Counted from the first letter of the stretch, positions 43,625-52,796 are shown. The stretch is DNA of 64,000 nucleotides from Bacteroidota bacterium (GCA_023429375.1 JAEYVY010000011.1:62001-126000); one strand, 5' to 3'. The notes: generated by a model not told the origin, from the letters alone. Translations and numbers: made by a program.

Positions 43625-44962
43625 TTATAGTTTTTGTGAAGATTTGAATCCCCAAGACTGAACTTTATGACCATATACGGCAAAGAAGATCAGATAAATA
43701 TAACATGGGATTAAAATCCAGTATGCACTTTGTAAATCCCAACGATCTGCATAATAACCATATAATACGGGCATAATTGCGTTACCACTTAACCCCATAA
43801 TCAACAAAGAAGAGCCAATCTTTGTAAATTTGCCTAATCCTTTGATTGACAAAGGCCAAATCCCTGCATAGATGAGTGAGTTAGGCAACCCTAAAGCACA
43901 CAAGAACCAGATTGAAAGGGTACTGTGGTGTCCTAGAAAAACAACTTCCTGATTAACTAAAATCACCGCAATAGAGAATAGCAAGCCAAGCGTACAACAA
44001 ATCTGCAATGCTCTGGTCTGCGAAATAACACGGGGAATAAGAAGTATCCCCATCAGATAACCTATGATTGTTGCCGTCAAGGTATAAGACGGAAACGTTT
44101 TTGCCTCAAACAGGTCCATTCCCATCGAACCTGCATAACTAATAACCGTATCTATTGCAACAACCTGAGTACCGACATGTAGAAATAGTGCAATAGCTCC
44201 TAAAATCAAATAAGGGAACTGCAGTATCGATGTTCTGTGAGGGTTAGTGTCGTCCTCTTTATTCGATTCTGTAGGATTGATTTCAGGAAGTACAGAGTAG
44301 CGAATATAAATTCCAAAAGCCAATAAGAAGACCGATAGTATAGTATAAGGAGGTATTACCCGTCTGATTAACTCATCCAACATTTGATTTTTTGTTGCAA
44401 CATCCAAGGTTCCCGAGTCGAGCAATGCAAACATATCGCTATCGGTAACACGAAGTACAACTGCGGCAAAGATCAAGGGAGAAACAATACCTGCAAATTT
44501 ATTGCAGATTCCCATCATACTGATACGCCTTGCTGCACTTTCGATTGGACCGATAATGGTGATGTAAGGATTGGCAGCCGACTGTAAAATAGTCAGACCT
44601 GCTCCAATCACGAAAAGCCCACTCAGAAAAATACCATATGTCCGCGTAAGAGCCGCCGGAATAAACAAGGCGGCTCCTATCGACATACAGATAAACCCAT
44701 ACATAATACCTCTCTTATATCCTATTTTATTCAGTAAATAAGCTGCAGGTATTGATAAACAGAAATATGCAATATAAAAAGCAAATGCTACAAAATACGA
44801 TTCGAAATGAGTTAACTCACATGCTATCTTAAAATAAGGTATCAGGATCGCATTTACCCACGAAACCAATCCAAATATGAAAAACATGACTCCAATTATG
44901 ACTATGGCTATCATTGTATTTCGTTTGCCAGCAAGTTGTTTTGTAATTGGTTCCATCGACAT
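43625..44962 (-). CDS. MFS sugar transporter (FucP/GluP/NagP type)
   Basis: A 445-residue inner membrane protein with about twelve hydrophobic helices, of the FHS branch of the major facilitator superfamily, which includes FucP (fucose), GluP (glucose/galactose) and NagP (N-acetylglucosamine). Helix-loop motifs include LNKIGYKRG (after helix 2) and QSAANPYITIIGP, typical of this branch. Placed with NagA/NagB-like genes, it most likely imports an amino sugar or a derivative formed by the exported enzymes. No sugar kinase is encoded in the block, so phosphorylation must come from elsewhere. Confidence 0.85.
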   Translation of the reverse strand: MSMEPITKQLAGKRNTMIAIVIIGVMFFIFGLVSWVNAILIPYFKIACELTHFESYFVAFAFYIAYFCLSIPAAYLLNKIGYKRGIMYGFICMSIGAALFIPAALTRTYGIFLSGLFVIGAGLTILQSAANPYITIIGPIESAARRISMMGICNKFAGIVSPLIFAAVVLRVTDSDMFALLDSGTLDVATKNQMLDELIRRVIPPYTILSVFLLAFGIYIRYSVLPEINPTESNKEDDTNPHRTSILQFPYLILGAIALFLHVGTQVVAIDTVISYAGSMGMDLFEAKTFPSYTLTATIIGYLMGILLIPRVISQTRALQICCTLGLLFSIAVILVNQEVVFLGHHSTLSIWFLCALGLPNSLIYAGIWPLSIKGLGKFTKIGSSLLIMGLSGNAIMPVLYGYYADRWDLQSAYWILIPCYIYLIFFAVYGHKVQSWGFKSSQKL

Positions 44963-45006
44963 ATTAATTCTTGATATAGTAATTATTATTAAGGGTTAAT
45001 CTATTA

Positions 45007-46347
45007 TTACAGTTTCATTTCCCATCCTTTTTCGTAATCTCTGCCCCAGAATTCCATGGCTTCAGCATCACGAATAATACGACCGTTAGCTTCATCAGTT
45101 CTTAATGAACGACCAACGCGTTGAGAAATATTGCCTAATTGCATAGACAATGTGCTCTTGTGACCAGACACGATGTCTGAGTTCAATGCACCACTTTTGC
45201 GGATTCCATCAAAGAAATTGTTGATATGCAATGCATCAAGACTTTCAGCTGGATTCATCAGGTTACGAGGGTCGATTGCCATCTTGCTGGTTTGTTCTTT
45301 AACTACTTTGTTGTCTTTGTCAAAGATGGTATAACCATCGCTACCGGTAATTAACAAACTTCCTTCACTACCGTAGAACATGGCTCCTACACTACTGCCT
45401 TCGATAGTTCTTCCGTTACATGAACGTCCTTCCCAAGTAATAGATTTTGATTTACCATATTCAAGGTTGATAACTTGTGTATCCGGAGTTTCCCAATCAT
45501 CATTATAATAGTAGCGGCCACCCGTAGAAGCAACCAATGTAGGATATTCCAAATCCATACCCCAACGAAGGATATCAACCATATGTGTACCGTTGTTCAA
45601 TGATTCGGCAGTTCCCCAACGCCAGAACCAGTGCCAGTTATAGTGTACATAATTATCTTTGAAAGCCACACGTGGAGCAGGTCCTTGCCACAAATCCCAA
45701 TCCAACCATTCTGGAACAGCCACTTCTTTACCGATTCCAATTGATGGTCTATTATTTGTGTACCATGCTTTACCGAAATGAACTTTTCCAATCACACCTT
45801 CTTTCAATGCTTGAATACCTTCTTGCACGTTCGGCCATGATCTTCTTTGGTTACCCATTTGAAGCACACGTTTGTATTTGTCTACTGCCTTAATCAGGAT
45901 TTCACCTTCTTCTGGAGCATAGCTACATGGCTTTTCCAGATATACATCCTTTCCTGCTTGCATAGCCAGCAAAGCAGCAGGTGCATGCCAGTGGTCAGGA
46001 GTTGCTATAATTACAGCATCTACATCTTTACTTTCTAGAACTTTTCTAAAGTCCTTTTCGCCTTTAATCTTATCTTGTTGAACTTTTGATACGGCATCGA
46101 CACAGGTTTTAATTGCACGACTGTCCACATCGCAAATATGAGAGATTACACAACCTTGTTGCTTAGCAAAGTTAACAGCCAGAGCTCTACCTCTTGAGTT
46201 TACACCTATTGCAGCTACTCTGATGCGGTCGTTCGCACCTTTTACATTAGCATAACTGCTGGCGCTTAGATTATTGACAACTCCACCAAGAGATAATGTA
46301 GATACTCCTAGTGCTGCTTTTTTAATAAAATCACGTCGCGTACTCAT
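45007..46347 (-). CDS. Tat-exported Gfo/Idh/MocA oxidoreductase (first of three)
   Basis: A 446-residue protein with Tat signal STRRDFIKK (Arg4-Arg5). The Rossmann loop is GVNSRG (48-53), one glycine short of GxGxxG; YLEKPCSYAPEEGE carries Lys139, and TPDHWH (116-121) plus NNGTHMVDILRWG the other active-site elements. Its closest look-alike in the window is the 38295-39656 protein. It is 44 bases before the transporter gene and 132 bases after nagB, where a weak hairpin (46458-46475) lies, so it may be transcribed partly apart from nagAB. Confidence 0.87.
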   Translation of the reverse strand: MSTRRDFIKKAALGVSTLSLGGVVNNLSASSYANVKGANDRIRVAAIGVNSRGRALAVNFAKQQGCVISHICDVDSRAIKTCVDAVSKVQQDKIKGEKDFRKVLESKDVDAVIIATPDHWHAPAALLAMQAGKDVYLEKPCSYAPEEGEILIKAVDKYKRVLQMGNQRRSWPNVQEGIQALKEGVIGKVHFGKAWYTNNRPSIGIGKEVAVPEWLDWDLWQGPAPRVAFKDNYVHYNWHWFWRWGTAESLNNGTHMVDILRWGMDLEYPTLVASTGGRYYYNDDWETPDTQVINLEYGKSKSITWEGRSCNGRTIEGSSVGAMFYGSEGSLLITGSDGYTIFDKDNKVVKEQTSKMAIDPRNLMNPAESLDALHINNFFDGIRKSGALNSDIVSGHKSTLSMQLGNISQRVGRSLRTDEANGRIIRDAEAMEFWGRDYEKGWEMKL

Positions 46348-46479
46348 GTTATTAGATTTATATTGTTATAATTTTAGCTTCAATAAATACAAAGAAATAC
46401 CTTTTGAAACGAACGAGGTAGGTAAAAAACGCTACTCTTTCCTCAAAAAGCGTCAGACGAAATCTCAGTATTTCGGGTC

Positions 46480-47238
46480 TTAGTTGTTCAATAAAGAACC
46501 ACTGTCAGCATCCAAGAAGAGCACAGCACCTTCTTTCTTTCTTAAGATAGAGGCCGGACAAGCTTCTGTAATTTCTCCACGTATTGTATTATAAACAGCT
46601 TTTGCTTTTGACTTATAGGGTACTATACAGAACACGGCAGGAGCTGAAAGAATCGTCGGAATTGTCAAGGTCAAAGCATGTGTAGGAACATCTGCCAAGT
46701 TTTCGAAACATTTGTCGTTCACTTGTTGCTGTCTGCACATTTGATCCAGTTCAACTACCTTCACCACTTCTTTATCCTGAAAGTCTGCAACATGCGGGTC
46801 ATTAAATGCAATATGCCCATTTTCACCAATACCTATGCAAGCGATATCTGTTGGAGACTCTTTCAATAGGCGGCCATATCTCTCACATTCACCGTCCAAC
46901 GAATTTTGTCCGTTTAAATAATTAATACTTCTGAAAGGTACTAAATCAAATAATTCTCTTCTTAAAAAATTGCCAAATCTTTGAGGAGCATTTTCGTCCA
47001 AACCGATATATTCATCTAAATGAAATGCATTGATTCTGTTCCATTCAATCCCTTCTGTCGCAACCAATGATTTAAAAAATTCCGACTGGGAAGGAGCAGC
47101 TGCAAAGATCATATTTATTGTTTCTTTCTCCTTTAAAAGTTCTTTAATTTTTGTTGAAACTTCTAAAGCAGCGCTAAGGGACATGTCTTTCGTAGTCGTA
47201 AAGATTTTTACTGTTAACTTATCTTGTGTGAGAGTCAT
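46480..47238 (-). CDS. Glucosamine-6-phosphate deaminase-like protein (NagB paralogue)
   Basis: A 252-residue cytoplasmic protein of the GlcN-6-P isomerase/deaminase and 6-phosphogluconolactonase family. HLDEYIGL (73-80) holds the proton-transfer Asp75 and GIGENGHIAFNDP (136-148) the active-site loop. Compared with E. coli NagB (GxGNDGHIAFNEP) the catalytic Asp is Asn140 and Glu is Asp147; His142 is kept. Asn at the first place is also found in Gram-positive NagB, but the Asp147 change is less usual. It likely deaminates an amino-sugar phosphate, perhaps not plain glucosamine 6-phosphate. It starts 2 bases after nagA's stop. Confidence 0.82.
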   Translation of the reverse strand: MTLTQDKLTVKIFTTTKDMSLSAALEVSTKIKELLKEKETINMIFAAAPSQSEFFKSLVATEGIEWNRINAFHLDEYIGLDENAPQRFGNFLRRELFDLVPFRSINYLNGQNSLDGECERYGRLLKESPTDIACIGIGENGHIAFNDPHVADFQDKEVVKVVELDQMCRQQQVNDKCFENLADVPTHALTLTIPTILSAPAVFCIVPYKSKAKAVYNTIRGEITEACPASILRKKEGAVLFLDADSGSLLNN

Positions 47239-47240
47239 AA

Positions 47241-48449
47241 TTATTTGTTATTTGTATATATTGTTTTTCCGTCAACTATTGTGTGTTGCACATGAATATT
47301 AGCATCAAAAACTACAATATCTGCATCTTTACCTATCGAAAGGCTTCCTTTAGTATGATCCAAGCCTAAAATGCAGGCCGGGTTCTGTGTCATCATCTTC
47401 ACAGCTTCAGGAATTGAGAGGCCGGCTTCATTCACCATGGTACGTATCAGGCGATCTGCCGTTGCTACGCTTCCTGCAAAGGCAGTTCTGTCCGGCAACT
47501 TGGCCACACCATCCTCTACAATTACCTTTTGACCTTTTTCCAGGCTTCCCAATAAATACTCTCCATCGGGCATCCCGGCTCCACGCATGGAGTCAGTACA
47601 CAGCACAATCTTATCATGTGATTTAAATTTGCAAACATACTGAAGCAACGGTTTTGGCACATGTATTCCATCAGCTATAACCTCAACGGCCATATCATCA
47701 ATCAGATAAGCAGCTTCTATTGCACCGGCATAACGAAAGGCATTTCGCCTAGTTATCGTTGACATACAAGAATACAAATGGGTAACCAACGTGTAACCGT
47801 TTTCATATGCATTAACTACTTCTTCATAAAGTGCATTTGTGTGCGCCAATGAAACAACAATCTTTCTTGCTCGCAGTTCTCGCCCCATCTCGATGGCTCC
47901 GTCTAATTCGGGAGCAATACTCCAACGAATTATATCAGAGCCACCAAGTTCGAGCAAATCTATATATTCATGAGGGTTAGGATTCCTTAGATATTTAGGG
48001 TCTTGAGCTCCTTTTTGCTCGTACGCAAAATAGGGTCCTTCAAGATGTAGCCCCAGGAAATTAGCTCCTTCTGTATTCTTCGCCTTGGCTTCACGATAGA
48101 CTGCCAGTGTTTTAACCAGCTCTTCTTTCGTGCTGGCCAATGTGGTTGGCGTCAAGCTTGTCGTACCGTATCTGGCATGTGTCTTTGCCGATTCGCAATA
48201 AGCCTCAATCGTATTATCCATGAAGTCGTGTCCACCGGCGCCATGCGTATGTATATCGATAAATCCGGGGGAAACATAGTTTCCTTTTGCATCGATAATC
48301 AAGGCTGATTCTTCTGAACCCTGATAGGATTCATCACCTAGGCCAACAATAACTCCATCTTCACAAACGATATACCCTTGACTAACCATCCCTTCCGGAA
48401 GGATAAGTTTGGCATTATCAATTATAAGCCGTTCTGTATTCATCTTCAT
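47241..48449 (-). CDS. nagA: N-acetylglucosamine-6-phosphate deacetylase-like (NagA family)
   Basis: A 402-residue amidohydrolase of the NagA family, which removes the acetyl group from GlcNAc 6-phosphate. Motifs: DIHTHGAGGHDFMD (metal-binding HxH), GLHLEGPYF (metal Glu), THLYSCMS (metal His) and LCTDSMRGAGMPDG, which contains the catalytic Asp. Length is close to E. coli NagA (382). Being coupled to a NagB-like gene, it implies that the pathway ends at fructose 6-phosphate or a related ketose phosphate. The gene is 131 bases after the XylR-type regulator, with a -7 box at 48476-48469. Confidence 0.85.
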   Translation of the reverse strand: MKMNTERLIIDNAKLILPEGMVSQGYIVCEDGVIVGLGDESYQGSEESALIIDAKGNYVSPGFIDIHTHGAGGHDFMDNTIEAYCESAKTHARYGTTSLTPTTLASTKEELVKTLAVYREAKAKNTEGANFLGLHLEGPYFAYEQKGAQDPKYLRNPNPHEYIDLLELGGSDIIRWSIAPELDGAIEMGRELRARKIVVSLAHTNALYEEVVNAYENGYTLVTHLYSCMSTITRRNAFRYAGAIEAAYLIDDMAVEVIADGIHVPKPLLQYVCKFKSHDKIVLCTDSMRGAGMPDGEYLLGSLEKGQKVIVEDGVAKLPDRTAFAGSVATADRLIRTMVNEAGLSIPEAVKMMTQNPACILGLDHTKGSLSIGKDADIVVFDANIHVQHTIVDGKTIYTNNK

Positions 48450-48468
48450 TGAACCAATATTCTGATGT

Positions 48469-48476
48469 CAAAAGTA
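48469..48476 (-). promoter_or_regulatory. Predicted -7 box upstream of nagA, with palindrome TGACGTCA
   Basis: Minus-strand TACTTTTG fits TAnnTTTG, 20 bases before the nagA ATG. Upstream in the same gap are the palindromes GCATAATGC (48502-48510) and TGACGTCA (48528-48535), possible sites for the XylR-type regulator. Confidence 0.45.
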
Positions 48477-48580
48477 TTGATTTGAAGAGAACTACGAAGG
48501 TGCATAATGCGAACTTAAATATTCAAATGACGTCAAGTTGCATTTTGTTTAAAAAAGCGCGGAAAATCAGACAGATTGAA

Positions 48581-49738
48581 TTATTTGTCTTTCTTATAGA
48601 GTTTTCTGTATTCGGCTGGTGATATTGATTTATACTTGCGGAATAATCTTGAAACATTCTTATAATCTTCAAAGCCAGATTGAATGGCGGCATCCGGCAA
48701 ATGATAATCTGTACTAAGCAGCAATTTGATAAAATGATTGATTCGATGCTCAAGCACACATTGATAGATCGATGTCCGCATGGTTTCCTTAAACCTTTTC
48801 TCAAGGACTCGTCTGGAATAGGGAACAAGGTCTACCAAGTCGTCTACAGATATGGGTTTGTTAAAGTTTTCACCTATATAGCGCAATACTTTTTGTAGGT
48901 ATTCATCTTCGACAGCATACTTTTCGGTTGATGCTCTATTAACGATATATAGCGGTTCAACAACAATATTAAAGGCTTCCTTCGTCCCGCTTTTTATAGA
49001 CTCATATAAACGTTTGGCGGCCTGATAACCTCCATTTTCTACGTCGAGTACGATAGAAGAAAGCGTGGGGGACGATAAGTTACATAATAGTTCATCATTA
49101 TCAACACCCAACAAAGCTATGTCGTCGGGTATTCCGATATTTAATATATTGCAGGTTTCGGATATTTGAAGTGCATAATAATCGTCACATGCGAATAGGG
49201 CGACAGGTTTAGGTAAGCTTTCCAGCCACTGCCCTACTTCACGCGTGTTATATAGCCACTCTTTTGTATTCGGGTTTTTATTCTCCAGTACATGGCATTT
49301 GTATCCTTCCTGCTCAATCCGGACTTTATACCCCAATCCTCTTTCCCGAGACCAAATGGCATTTTTATATCCATAGTAAGCAAAATGGCGATACCCTCTG
49401 TTTAGAAAATATTCAGCCGCCATCACACCGGTATTATAATAGTCTCCGGTCAGATTTGAAATATATTTACTCCGCTCATGATAGTTCTGAACAATGATAG
49501 GGATGTCCAGCTTGTTCAATTCTTCGAGATTCACATCTCTTAATTGAGCAATAATCGCGTCTGCTTTCCATCTTTTGGCAAATGAAACGACTGCATTCTC
49601 TCCATGCATCATCTGATAATATAGGGGCATTCTCAAGAAAGACCAGGTTCCTATCTCTCTGGAATACCGTATAATACCTTCCAATAAGCGCCTGCTATAG
49701 CCACTGGAAAAATCTGTAAGAACAAGAATTTTCAACAT
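48581..49738 (-). CDS. XylR-type transcriptional regulator (LacI-like sensor plus AraC DNA-binding domain)
   Basis: A 385-residue regulator. Residues about 1-270 form a periplasmic-binding-protein-like sugar sensor as in LacI/XylR (ALLGVDNDELLCNLSSPTLSS is typical), without an N-terminal LacI helix-turn-helix. Residues about 285-383 form an AraC-type double helix-turn-helix (RRVLEKRFKETM, then GFEDYKNVSRLFRKYKSISP). This is the XylR arrangement, usually an activator. It lies directly upstream of nagA on the same strand and is the only regulator in the block, so it probably senses an end product and controls the 20-kb locus. Confidence 0.88.
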   Translation of the reverse strand: MLKILVLTDFSSGYSRRLLEGIIRYSREIGTWSFLRMPLYYQMMHGENAVVSFAKRWKADAIIAQLRDVNLEELNKLDIPIIVQNYHERSKYISNLTGDYYNTGVMAAEYFLNRGYRHFAYYGYKNAIWSRERGLGYKVRIEQEGYKCHVLENKNPNTKEWLYNTREVGQWLESLPKPVALFACDDYYALQISETCNILNIGIPDDIALLGVDNDELLCNLSSPTLSSIVLDVENGGYQAAKRLYESIKSGTKEAFNIVVEPLYIVNRASTEKYAVEDEYLQKVLRYIGENFNKPISVDDLVDLVPYSRRVLEKRFKETMRTSIYQCVLEHRINHFIKLLLSTDYHLPDAAIQSGFEDYKNVSRLFRKYKSISPAEYRKLYKKDK

Positions 49739-49799
49739 ATCAGATAGTTTTATCAGTTATTTCCAACCTCACTTATGGAGTAAATATAAAGAAAAATGC

Positions 49800-49838
49800 A
49801 AAGCCACCTGCTTCATTTCATTATTAACAGGTGGCTTT
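49800..49838 (-). terminator. Terminator of the POT transporter gene
   Basis: Perfect 11-bp stem AAAGCCACCTG/CAGGTGGCTTT (49800-49810 with 49828-49838), 17-base loop, followed on the minus strand by GCATTTTT. Confidence 0.75.
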
Positions 49839-49860
49839 ACTGTATTTAATTTTGTATAGT

Positions 49861-51396
49861 TTACTTAGCTATTCTTTCCAACCATTTTAACATAGCCAAC
49901 ATGGTAAACATTGAGATCAAACATGCAATCACAAATACTGTCCAAGTAGCCCAGATTGGAATACTTTCATAGAAAATCGTACCGATGATAAGCAATTGAT
50001 TACCCAAAGCAGTTGCTCCCAACCAGCATCCTTGCATAATACCTTGGTATTTAGGAGGTGCTACCTTGGAAACGAATGAGATACCAAGAGGCGAGATAAA
50101 TAATTCAGCGATAGTCAAGATAAAGTAAGTTCCAATCAATAAGAATGGAGTTACACGGGCTGAATCAGAAAGTCCACCCATAGCTTTTACTGCATCAGCA
50201 CTAGGAAGTTCAACAGATCCTAAAGCCATTACCACAAATGCTACGGCTGCAATACCCATACCGATAGCAATCTTTTTCGGAGTAGACGGCTCCATACCAC
50301 GTGCTCTCAACCAGCCAAAAATACCAATTACAACCGGAGTAAGGAATACAACGAAGAATGGGTTAAAGAATTGGAATATTTCTGCTCCTTTGATGCTTGT
50401 AAAGCCAAGGTCAATATTGATCATGCTTAGGTTCGTATAGTCATTCGCAAAGAATGTCAACGTTACACCATTTTGGTGGAATGAGAACCAGAAGAAGATA
50501 ACAACAGCAAATACAGCGAATAAGGCATATAAGCGTTGCTTCACTTCACTTGCCGCCATTTCAACCACTTCTACCTTGCTATCTTTAATTGCTTGTGCCT
50601 TAGCTGCCGGATCTGGAAAATCTTTCTTGTTAGTCAAGTAGATAACCAACGAAATAGCCATAGCAACGATAGCCACACCAAAAGCAAAATGGAAACCGGT
50701 ATTAAATACATCCAAATATTGGTTAGCGAAAGCAGTAAGATCTGCTACAGACGAACCACTTACTTCAGCAGCCAAATCTGTCAAACGCTGAGAAGCTTCA
50801 GGAGTAATATCGCCTTTCAAGAATTGGTGGCAAAGTGCAGGCAGGTCGGAGTTATAAACAAATCCGTTTGTTTGAACCCACCAGTTACGAATACCCACTG
50901 CAATAAGTGGAGCAAATAGAGCACCTACATTAATAAACATATAGAACAACTGGAAGCCGGTATCACGCATAGGTGAATACTTTGGATCGTCATACATCTG
51001 TCCGACTACAGCTTGTAAGTTACCTTTAAACAAACCATTACCAAATGCAATAACAAACAGCCCCAGACAAGTCATCGTCAGGAATAAGGGCAAATTAGGA
51101 ACCGGAGTTGGGGTTGGAATCGCAATAAGCAAATAGCCGAGTGACATCAAAAGCAAACCGGCAAGGATTGTGCCTTTGTATTTCTTCGTCTTATCGGCAA
51201 TCAAACCACCTACTAATGCCAACAAATAAATAAGTGCATAAAACGTTCCATAGATAACAGTAGACTGGGTTTTATCCAAACCGAATTTGGACATTAGGAA
51301 TAATGACAAAATAGCCATCATTACATAAAAACCGAAGCGTTCTCCCATATTGGACAGCGCCGCCCCAATTAATCCTTTAGGATGATTTTTGAACAT
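49861..51396 (-). CDS. Proton-dependent oligopeptide transporter (POT/PTR2 family)
   Basis: A 511-residue inner membrane protein with about 12-14 hydrophobic segments, of the POT family that imports di- and tripeptides with protons. The first helix has the family's ERFGFYVMMAIL, with the ExxERFxYY-like proton-coupling motif in the form NMGERFGFY, then GGLIADKTKKYKGTI (cytoplasmic loop 2-3) and GNGLFKGNL. It starts 28 bases before the end of the upstream DUF4831 gene's region, so both may share a transcript; the terminator at 49800-49838 ends it. Confidence 0.9.
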   Translation of the reverse strand: MFKNHPKGLIGAALSNMGERFGFYVMMAILSLFLMSKFGLDKTQSTVIYGTFYALIYLLALVGGLIADKTKKYKGTILAGLLLMSLGYLLIAIPTPTPVPNLPLFLTMTCLGLFVIAFGNGLFKGNLQAVVGQMYDDPKYSPMRDTGFQLFYMFINVGALFAPLIAVGIRNWWVQTNGFVYNSDLPALCHQFLKGDITPEASQRLTDLAAEVSGSSVADLTAFANQYLDVFNTGFHFAFGVAIVAMAISLVIYLTNKKDFPDPAAKAQAIKDSKVEVVEMAASEVKQRLYALFAVFAVVIFFWFSFHQNGVTLTFFANDYTNLSMINIDLGFTSIKGAEIFQFFNPFFVVFLTPVVIGIFGWLRARGMEPSTPKKIAIGMGIAAVAFVVMALGSVELPSADAVKAMGGLSDSARVTPFLLIGTYFILTIAELFISPLGISFVSKVAPPKYQGIMQGCWLGATALGNQLLIIGTIFYESIPIWATWTVFVIACLISMFTMLAMLKWLERIAK

Positions 51397-51424
51397 GTGT
51401 TTAAGGTATTATTATTGTTTATAC

Positions 51425-52492
51425 TTATTGAATAATCTGTTTAATAGCTCCTGTTTCAGGATAGAAAAATACTTTTATCGGAGCCTTTTTGTCTTCAAAC
51501 ATAACCGGAGCCAGACCTTCTTGCGTACCAAATTGCGTAACCTGTACTTCCCCTTTATATAAAGTCTTTTTGTTCATTAGAATTTCTACATTTGCCTTTC
51601 CCGGAATATTATAGATAATTCCCTTCATGTTTTTTTCTTTACGGGCTGCTTCTTTTTCATCGAGTACAGGTGCACGCTCCGTAGCTTTCAGGTTCATATA
51701 GACCGGTGTACCTCCTAAATCGTCGGCATCAACAATACCTAAAAGAGAAGAAAAACGGAATAGGATTTCCTTGTCTAGGTCTTCATTCGGTATGATAGTC
51801 ATATCATAATCCAAGATTTCTTCAACAACAATTCCGGTAAAAAGATTGGTCAATGCTCTTTCTTGTTCTTCTAATTGCTGAATAACCAATTTCATGGCTT
51901 CTCCATCGGGAGGCAGATTGTCCGACTCGCCTGTTAGAATATTCAGGCGGCTTTCACGAATACGATAGATTTGTCTGGCTGCCACTTCTGCTTGCTTTGC
52001 CACTGTCCCGGCCATTAATAATTCTTCTGAATAAACTGAAGCATCGGCAACGCGCACAGGCTTCGTCTTATTTTTACGGGCAATTTCCATGGCAGACTCT
52101 TCCGGAACATATTCTGCATTGATAGCGCAAAGCAGCCCTTCCTCTGTGAGATATGCGTAAGGAGCAACTGTTCCTGCTTTAAACTCCACAATATAAGTTT
52201 GTTGTGGATCGGGCACACCTTTATTAAAAAGGGATATTTTGCCTAACTCGTAGAAGACTTTGTCTTCCGTTACGACATCTTTTACACCCAAATATTTCTC
52301 AGCATATTTAAAGTAGGGTCCTGCCTTACAAGTTGATTTTTTTACTTCTGCAGAAACAATCAGCGATGTCTTTGGTAGCGAATAAGTTATCCCGAAATTA
52401 TTGCTCTTCAAGGCAATTCTTTTCACTACTTTTGTCTGTGCAAACAAAGGCAATGAGATTAATAAACCTACAGCAATGATTAGATTCTTCAT
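51425..52492 (-). CDS. DUF4831 family exported protein
   Basis: A 355-residue protein with a Sec signal peptide (MKNLIIAVGLLISLPLFAQ) that fits the Bacteroidota DUF4831 family, of unknown function. Conserved-looking parts are GITYSLPKTSLIVSAEV (34-50), GVPDPQQTYIVE and SRLNILTGESDNLPPDGEAM (as two neighbouring stretches). Short gap of 28 bases to the POT gene. A -7 box (minus-strand TAGATTTG, 52535-52528) lies 36 bases upstream. Confidence 0.8.
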   Translation of the reverse strand: MKNLIIAVGLLISLPLFAQTKVVKRIALKSNNFGITYSLPKTSLIVSAEVKKSTCKAGPYFKYAEKYLGVKDVVTEDKVFYELGKISLFNKGVPDPQQTYIVEFKAGTVAPYAYLTEEGLLCAINAEYVPEESAMEIARKNKTKPVRVADASVYSEELLMAGTVAKQAEVAARQIYRIRESRLNILTGESDNLPPDGEAMKLVIQQLEEQERALTNLFTGIVVEEILDYDMTIIPNEDLDKEILFRFSSLLGIVDADDLGGTPVYMNLKATERAPVLDEKEAARKEKNMKGIIYNIPGKANVEILMNKKTLYKGEVQVTQFGTQEGLAPVMFEDKKAPIKVFFYPETGAIKQIIQ

Positions 52493-52527
52493 TTCTAATT
52501 TTGTATTATGTCAATATAAAGATTTTA

Positions 52528-52535
52528 CAAATCTA
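52528..52535 (-). promoter_or_regulatory. Predicted -7 box of the DUF4831 gene
   Basis: Minus-strand TAGATTTG fits TAnnTTTG, with a leader of about 30 bases. Confidence 0.45.
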
Positions 52536-52643
52536 TAAAAAAAGTCCATAATTCCATACATGGAATATAGATTACAACGCACTTAGATTACGAAGAAAAA
52601 ACAAAATGATTGAGGTGTTTTTTTCCTAAGACTACGATAATTC

Positions 52644-52713
52644 TCTTTTTCTATATATATAGTAAAACTTTTCTACATATATAGTAAAGTTTTTCCATAT
52701 ATATAGAAAAAGA
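52644..52713. repeat. AT-rich element: 17-bp inverted repeat plus three related direct copies
   Basis: Perfect 17-bp inverted repeat (52644-52660 with 52697-52713, left arm TCTTTTTCTATATATAT) separated by 36 bases. Within it, three related units with spacing of 21-23 bases (CTATATATATAGTAAAAC, CTACATATATAGTAAAG, CCATATATATAG) repeat head to tail. It sits midway between divergent promoters. Confidence 0.8.
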
Positions 52714-52768
52714 AAAACATCCCAATGATAAAACAAAATCATTCCAATCTCTTTCAAAAAACATCCCA

Positions 52769-52796
52769 TTGACACCAGAGATTCTTCGTATCTTTG
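52769..52796 (+). promoter_or_regulatory. Predicted promoter of the PNPOx-like gene
   Basis: TTG at 52769-52771 and TATCTTTG at 52789-52796 with a 17-base spacer make the best -33/-7 pair seen in the window; leader about 32 bases. Confidence 0.65.

Noticed and set aside
46458..46475. Terminator between nagB and the first Tat oxidoreductase gene
   Set aside because: The stem is 6 bp and no U run follows directly; it is too weak to call.
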